From positions 62,001-126,000 of the forward strand of contig NZ_AEUD01000001.1 of NCBI RefSeq assembly GCF_000192435.1: a stretch of DNA of 64,000 nucleotides. The letters are read 5' to 3'. The position numbers and the translations under genes were made by a program. The stretch comes from Gordonia neofelifaecis NRRL B-59395. Its GTDB lineage: Bacteria > Actinomycetota > Actinomycetes > Mycobacteriales > Mycobacteriaceae. The notes below the pieces were generated by a model, which saw only the letters and a list, made by a program, of their open reading frames with translations, searched no databases and was not told where the DNA came from. Within the stretch, counting starts at the first letter, position 1; each line of letters starts with the position of its first letter. Below, in pieces: positions 60,567-64,000 of this stretch.

Positions 60567-62090
60567 TCAGTGCATCTGCGGCATGGCGAAGTCGGCGCCT
60601 TCCTTGATGCCCGACGGCCAGCGCGAGGTGACGGTCTTGGTCTTGGTGTAGAACATGATCGACGCCGGGCCGTGCTGGTTCAGATCACCGAATCCGGAGC
60701 GCTTCCAGCCGCCGAACGTGTGGTAGGCCACCGGGACCGGGACGGGGACGTTCACGCCGACCATGCCGACCTCGACGCGCGAGGTGAAGTCACGGGCGGT
60801 GTCGCCGTCGCGGGTGAAGATCGAGACACCGTTGCCGTACTCGTGCTCGGTCGGCAGGGCGAGCGCCTCCTCGTAGTCGTGGGCGCGCACGATGGTGACC
60901 ACCGGGCCGAAGATCTCGTCGGTGTAGATCGACATGTCCTTGGTGACGTGATCGAACAGCGTCGGACCCACGTAGTAGCCGCCGGAGAGGTCCGCGTCCT
61001 CGAAGGTCTCGTCCGTCGCGCCCTTGCCGCGGCCGTCGACGACGATCTCGGCGCCTGCCGAGACGCCCTGCTCGATGTAATCGAGGACGCGATCGCGCGC
61101 GGCGGAGGTGATCAGCGGACCGTAGTCGGCCTTGGGGTCGTGGCTGTGTCCGACACGGAGTGCTTCGATCCGCTCGACGAGCTTGGCGCGCAACGCGTCC
61201 GCGGTGGCGTCGCCGATCGGGACGGCGACGGAGATCGCCATGCAGCGTTCGCCCGCGGCACCGTAGCCCGCGCCGACGAGCGCGTCGGCGGCCTGGTCGA
61301 GGTCGGCGTCCGGCGCGATGATCATGTGGTTCTTGGCACCGCCGAAGCACTGGCTCCGCTTGCCGTTCGCCGCCGCGGTCTCGTAGATGTACTGCGCGAT
61401 GTCGGACGAGCCGACGAAGCCCACGGCCTTGACGTCCGGGTTCGCCAGCAGCGCGTCCACGGCGGTCTTGTCCCCGTGGACCACCTGGAACACACCGTCG
61501 GGCAGGCCGGCCTCGGTGAACAACTCGGCGAGGCGGACCGGCACCGAGGGGTCGCGCTCCGACGGCTTCAGAATGAAGGCGTTGCCGCAGGCCAGTGCGG
61601 GTCCGGCCTTCCAGAGCGGGATCATCGCGGGGAAGTTGAACGGCGTGATGCCCGCGACCACGCCGAGGGGCTGGCGCATCGAGTACACGTCGATCCCGGC
61701 GCCCGCTCCCTCGCTGTACTCGCCCTTGAGCAGATGGGGGATCCCGATCGCGAACTCGATGACCTCGAGGCCGCGCTGGACGTCGCCGCGTGCGTCGGCG
61801 AGGGTCTTGCCGTGTTCGCTCGACAGGAGTTCGGCGAGCTCGTCCATGTTCTGGTTCACCAGGTCGACGAACTTCATCAGCACCCGAGCGCGCCGCTGAG
61901 GGTTGTACCCGGCCCAGGTCGGCTGTGCTCGTTTGGCGATCGCGACGGCGTCGTCGACCTCCGCGGCGGTCGCGAGCGGCACCGTCGCCTGAACCGTCCC
62001 CGTGCTGGGGTCGTAGACGTCGGCGGTGGCGCCGGTCGCGGCGACGTGAGCGCCGTTCAGGTAGTGATCGATGGTCCGCAATGCAGTCAT
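60567..62090 (-). CDS. mmsA: Methylmalonate-semialdehyde dehydrogenase (CoA-acylating)
   Basis: 507 residues from ATG 62090, which is preceded by GGAAGGAC about 4 bases upstream. NAD fold: GITPFNFPAMIPLW, AVGFVGSSDIAQYIYE. The catalytic Cys is in GYGAAGERCMAISVAVP. FTRDGDTARDF and VPVPYHTFGGWK-type strings match MmsA. The product is propionyl-CoA plus CO2. Proximal gene of the mmsA-acd-mmsB-marR operon. A longer frame from 62177 crosses the operator and is excluded. Confidence 0.94.
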   Translation of the reverse strand: MTALRTIDHYLNGAHVAATGATADVYDPSTGTVQATVPLATAAEVDDAVAIAKRAQPTWAGYNPQRRARVLMKFVDLVNQNMDELAELLSSEHGKTLADARGDVQRGLEVIEFAIGIPHLLKGEYSEGAGAGIDVYSMRQPLGVVAGITPFNFPAMIPLWKAGPALACGNAFILKPSERDPSVPVRLAELFTEAGLPDGVFQVVHGDKTAVDALLANPDVKAVGFVGSSDIAQYIYETAAANGKRSQCFGGAKNHMIIAPDADLDQAADALVGAGYGAAGERCMAISVAVPIGDATADALRAKLVERIEALRVGHSHDPKADYGPLITSAARDRVLDYIEQGVSAGAEIVVDGRGKGATDETFEDADLSGGYYVGPTLFDHVTKDMSIYTDEIFGPVVTIVRAHDYEEALALPTEHEYGNGVSIFTRDGDTARDFTSRVEVGMVGVNVPVPVPVAYHTFGGWKRSGFGDLNQHGPASIMFYTKTKTVTSRWPSGIKEGADFAMPQMH

Positions 62091-62134
62091 GCGCCGTCCT
62101 TCCAGAGACTCCGTGGGTGACGTGAACCACGATA

Positions 62135-62152
62135 TACTTGGATGTCCAAGTA
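62135..62152 (-). promoter_or_regulatory. HucR-like 18-bp palindrome in the mmsA promoter
   Basis: TACTTGG-ATGT-CCAAGTA, perfect 7-bp arms and 4-bp centre. On the minus strand, TTGAAT and TATATC flank it at a spacing of 16 bases, as -35 and -10. From memory, HucR-type MarR operators read TACTTAGATGTCTA-like. The palindrome lies 44 bases before the mmsA ATG. Confidence 0.6.
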
Positions 62153-62195
62153 ATTCAAGAGTCGGCTGCCCCGACACGGGAGCACTCGCCTCATG

Positions 62196-62269
62196 CGCAC
62201 AGGATTGACCGCTCAGCCGCGATCTCCCCGAAATAGGGGATCTCGGAGCTGAGCGGTCAATCCTGTGCG
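62196..62269 (-). terminator. Long hairpin after the thiolase-hydratase gene
   Basis: A perfect 22-base arm at 62196-62217 pairs with 62248-62269. Inside, GATC(T)CCCC at 62221-62229 pairs with GGGGATC at 62236-62242 with one bulged T. It terminates the minus-strand gene ending at 62280. Confidence 0.8.
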
Positions 62270-62279
62270 GACGACTCCG

Positions 62280-64000
62280 TCAGCGGCCCTTCCACTCGGG
62301 TTCGCGCTTCTGGGCGAACGCCGTGAGTCCCTCCCGGAAGTCCTCGGACACCAGCACGGTGTCGAGGACGGACATGCTGTCGAGTGTGGCGCGCACGGCG
62401 TCGGGCTCCGATTCGGCGGCCGCCATCGCGGACAGGGACGCGCGGACGGCGATCGGCGACCCTGCGAGCAGTTCGCGGGCGACGCCGCGAGCGGTGTCCA
62501 TCACCTCACCGTGCGCAGCGACCCGCGAGACGAGGCCGTGGGCGGCGGCCTGCGCCGCGTCGAGCCTGCGGCCGGTCAGGATCATGTCGCGTGCCAGCGC
62601 CGGCGGCAGCACGCGGGGGAGACGCACCAATCCGCCGGCGGCCGCGGCGAGACCGACCCGCACTTCGGGGAGCCCGAACGAGGCGTGCTCGTCCGCGACG
62701 ATCAGGTGGCAGGCGAGCGCGACCTCCAGCCCGCCGCCGAGTGCATATCCGTTGACCGCGGCGATCACCGGCTTCGGCAGCTCCCGCCGGGTGGTCAGAC
62801 CTGCGAATCCGTTGGCGGGCACCGAGAGTCCGCCGGCCGTGGAACCGGCGCCGAGATCGTTGCCCGCGGAGAACGCCTTGTCGCCCGCTCCGGTGAGGAT
62901 CGCGACCCACAGGTCCGGGTCGGCGAAGTACGCGTCGAAGACGGCGTCGAGCTCGGCGTTCGTGACCGGACTCATCGCATTTCGGGCCTCGGGGCGGTCG
63001 ATGGTCACTTCGAGGATGTGGCCGTCGCGGCGGACGCGCAGGTGCTCGTACTGCTCGGCGAATCCGACCGCGGGCCGCGGATGGCGGTCGTCCAGTGCGT
63101 CTCGTGTGAGTGCGACGTGGTTGCGACCGGCCCCGGACCGGCTGAAGACGGGTGTGCCGATCGGGTCGTCGTCGGCCGACAGCAGCGCCACCAGCTCCGG
63201 GTCATCGGCCGTCGCGACGAAGCGGGAGCCGTCGTCGAGTCTGCCGACGACGGTCGCGCCGGGGGCGGCACCGTCGGGGTCGATCACGACGAATGACTCG
63301 ATGGTCGCGGGGCCGTTCGGATACCGGGTGACTGCGACGGTCGGAGCCGTGTCGAGTTCACGCTGCAGACCGGCAGAGGTCGAGGCACGCCAGGAGACGG
63401 GCGACGTCGAGTACACGCCGACGGAGTACTTGCTGAGGACGCCGCCGTTCGCGGCGACCAGTCCGAACGAACCCGGTCGCCGACGGGCGCGGGCGACGAT
63501 CTCGGCGATCGCGTGCATCGAGTAGTTGTTGCCGGGTCCGCCGAAGTAGGGGAGTCCGCCGGTCACTGTGAGCCCGCGCGGGTCGTCGGGTTCGAGTCCG
63601 AGGTCTTCGCACACGTGCGACACCGCGACCGGGAAACAGCTGTACAGGTCGAGGTCCGCGAGGTCGTCGATCCCGATGCGCGCGAGCCGCAGGGCCTCGT
63701 GGACCGCAGCCGTCGACGCCGGTCCGCGTGACAGGTCGGGCCGGGACAGCAGGGGGCGTTCGCGGGTGTCGGCGTGGCCGTGGAGGAAGACCCACCGGTC
63801 CGCCGGAATGCCCGCAGCGGTGGCCGCGGCTACCGACATCAGCACCACCGCAGCAGCCTGATTGACGTGATCGCGCGCGACCATCCGTCGCGTGTACGGC
63901 ACCGACACCCGTCGATTCCGCGGGGTGACGACCGCGATGTCCTCGGCGGAGAAGGCCTCGGGCGCAGCCGAATACGGGTTCTCCGCCGCCACCGTGCTCA
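62280..64000 (-). CDS. Thiolase-like protein fused to an enoyl-CoA hydratase domain (N-terminus beyond window)
   Basis: At least 573 residues; no stop appears before the right edge, so the gene starts outside. The left part matches the C-terminal half of acetyl-CoA acetyltransferase-like proteins: VPYTRRMVARDHVNQAAAVVLMSVAAATAAGIP, LDLYSCFPVAVSHVCEDLGL, TVTGGLPYFGGPGNNYSMHAIAEIVARAR and GLVAANGGVLSKYSVGVYS. From about residue 320 is an enoyl-CoA hydratase: LEVTIDRPEARNAMSPV, DKAFSAGNDLGAGS and NGYALGGGLEVALACHLIVAD. These two steps of fatty-acid or side-chain degradation would then lie on one chain. Confidence 0.85.
   Translation of the reverse strand, partial: STVAAENPYSAAPEAFSAEDIAVVTPRNRRVSVPYTRRMVARDHVNQAAAVVLMSVAAATAAGIPADRWVFLHGHADTRERPLLSRPDLSRGPASTAAVHEALRLARIGIDDLADLDLYSCFPVAVSHVCEDLGLEPDDPRGLTVTGGLPYFGGPGNNYSMHAIAEIVARARRRPGSFGLVAANGGVLSKYSVGVYSTSPVSWRASTSAGLQRELDTAPTVAVTRYPNGPATIESFVVIDPDGAAPGATVVGRLDDGSRFVATADDPELVALLSADDDPIGTPVFSRSGAGRNHVALTRDALDDRHPRPAVGFAEQYEHLRVRRDGHILEVTIDRPEARNAMSPVTNAELDAVFDAYFADPDLWVAILTGAGDKAFSAGNDLGAGSTAGGLSVPANGFAGLTTRRELPKPVIAAVNGYALGGGLEVALACHLIVADEHASFGLPEVRVGLAAAAGGLVRLPRVLPPALARDMILTGRRLDAAQAAAHGLVSRVAAHGEVMDTARGVARELLAGSPIAVRASLSAMAAAESEPDAVRATLDSMSVLDTVLVSEDFREGLTAFAQKREPEWKGR

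Noticed and set aside
1-64000. CRISPR array, rRNA, prophage or insertion sequence
   Set aside because: No regularly spaced repeat-spacer array, rRNA signature, phage gene or transposase was seen. Only the islets next to ychF look mobile.

Overview
The window is high-GC actinobacterial DNA. It carries an Lsr2 nucleoid protein, an Rv3717-type amidase, an Arr rifampicin ADP-ribosyltransferase, an ECF42-type sigma factor and many leaderless genes (TANNNT box 6-8 nt before ATG/GTG). Together these point to a mycolic-acid actinomycete such as Gordonia or a close relative (Tsukamurella, Williamsia, Dietzia). This is an inference from gene content; no rRNA or marker gene is present to confirm it.

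Layout. 1-5551: MerR-HEAT regulator, DGPF/YCII protein with its ECF42 sigma factor, HAD phosphatase, DUF1275 membrane protein. 5552-8832: a repeat element, a glutamine-type ABC transporter (binding protein fused to permease, plus ATPase) and lsr2. 8922-20775: lipoprotein, TrhO-like tRNA hydroxylase with a COG0523 GTPase, amidase, SDR, nucleosidase, DUF6542 protein, RmuC, Ogt, small proteins, AI-2E-type exporter and the YchF ATPase. 20776-24890: an accessory patch. The last codons of ychF recur twice downstream (23271-23297 and 24153-24185), each encoding the same YchF C-terminus with only synonymous differences plus its own stop. The intervals between copies hold a GNAT acetyltransferase, a DUF4143 AAA ATPase and an SDR. 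They are followed by a decayed higBA toxin-antitoxin pair. No integrase is visible. 24928-35509: mostly single genes (PhnA-like, ABM, Imm5-like, SalK-like, alpha/beta hydrolases, VOC proteins, arr, a secreted GH43-like protein, DUF2461, AhpD-like).

35667-48373 is a metabolic block. It holds an amino-acid permease, formamidase (fmdA) and fmdB, then a divergent three-gene formate dehydrogenase whose catalytic subunit has an in-frame TGA followed by an E. coli-like bacterial SECIS hairpin. Next come selD, tRNA-Sec, selA and selB, so the selenocysteine machinery and a client enzyme lie together. Formamidase makes formate, which the adjacent enzyme can oxidise.

48439-64000: a Uma2 nuclease-like protein, an ABC-2 exporter, two NarL-type two-component systems, peroxiredoxin, DoxX-like protein, enoyl-CoA hydratase, an SMR exporter, and a valine-catabolism operon (mmsA, acyl-CoA dehydrogenase, mmsB, marR). 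A HucR-like 18-bp palindrome lies in front of that operon. A thiolase-hydratase fusion runs off the right edge.
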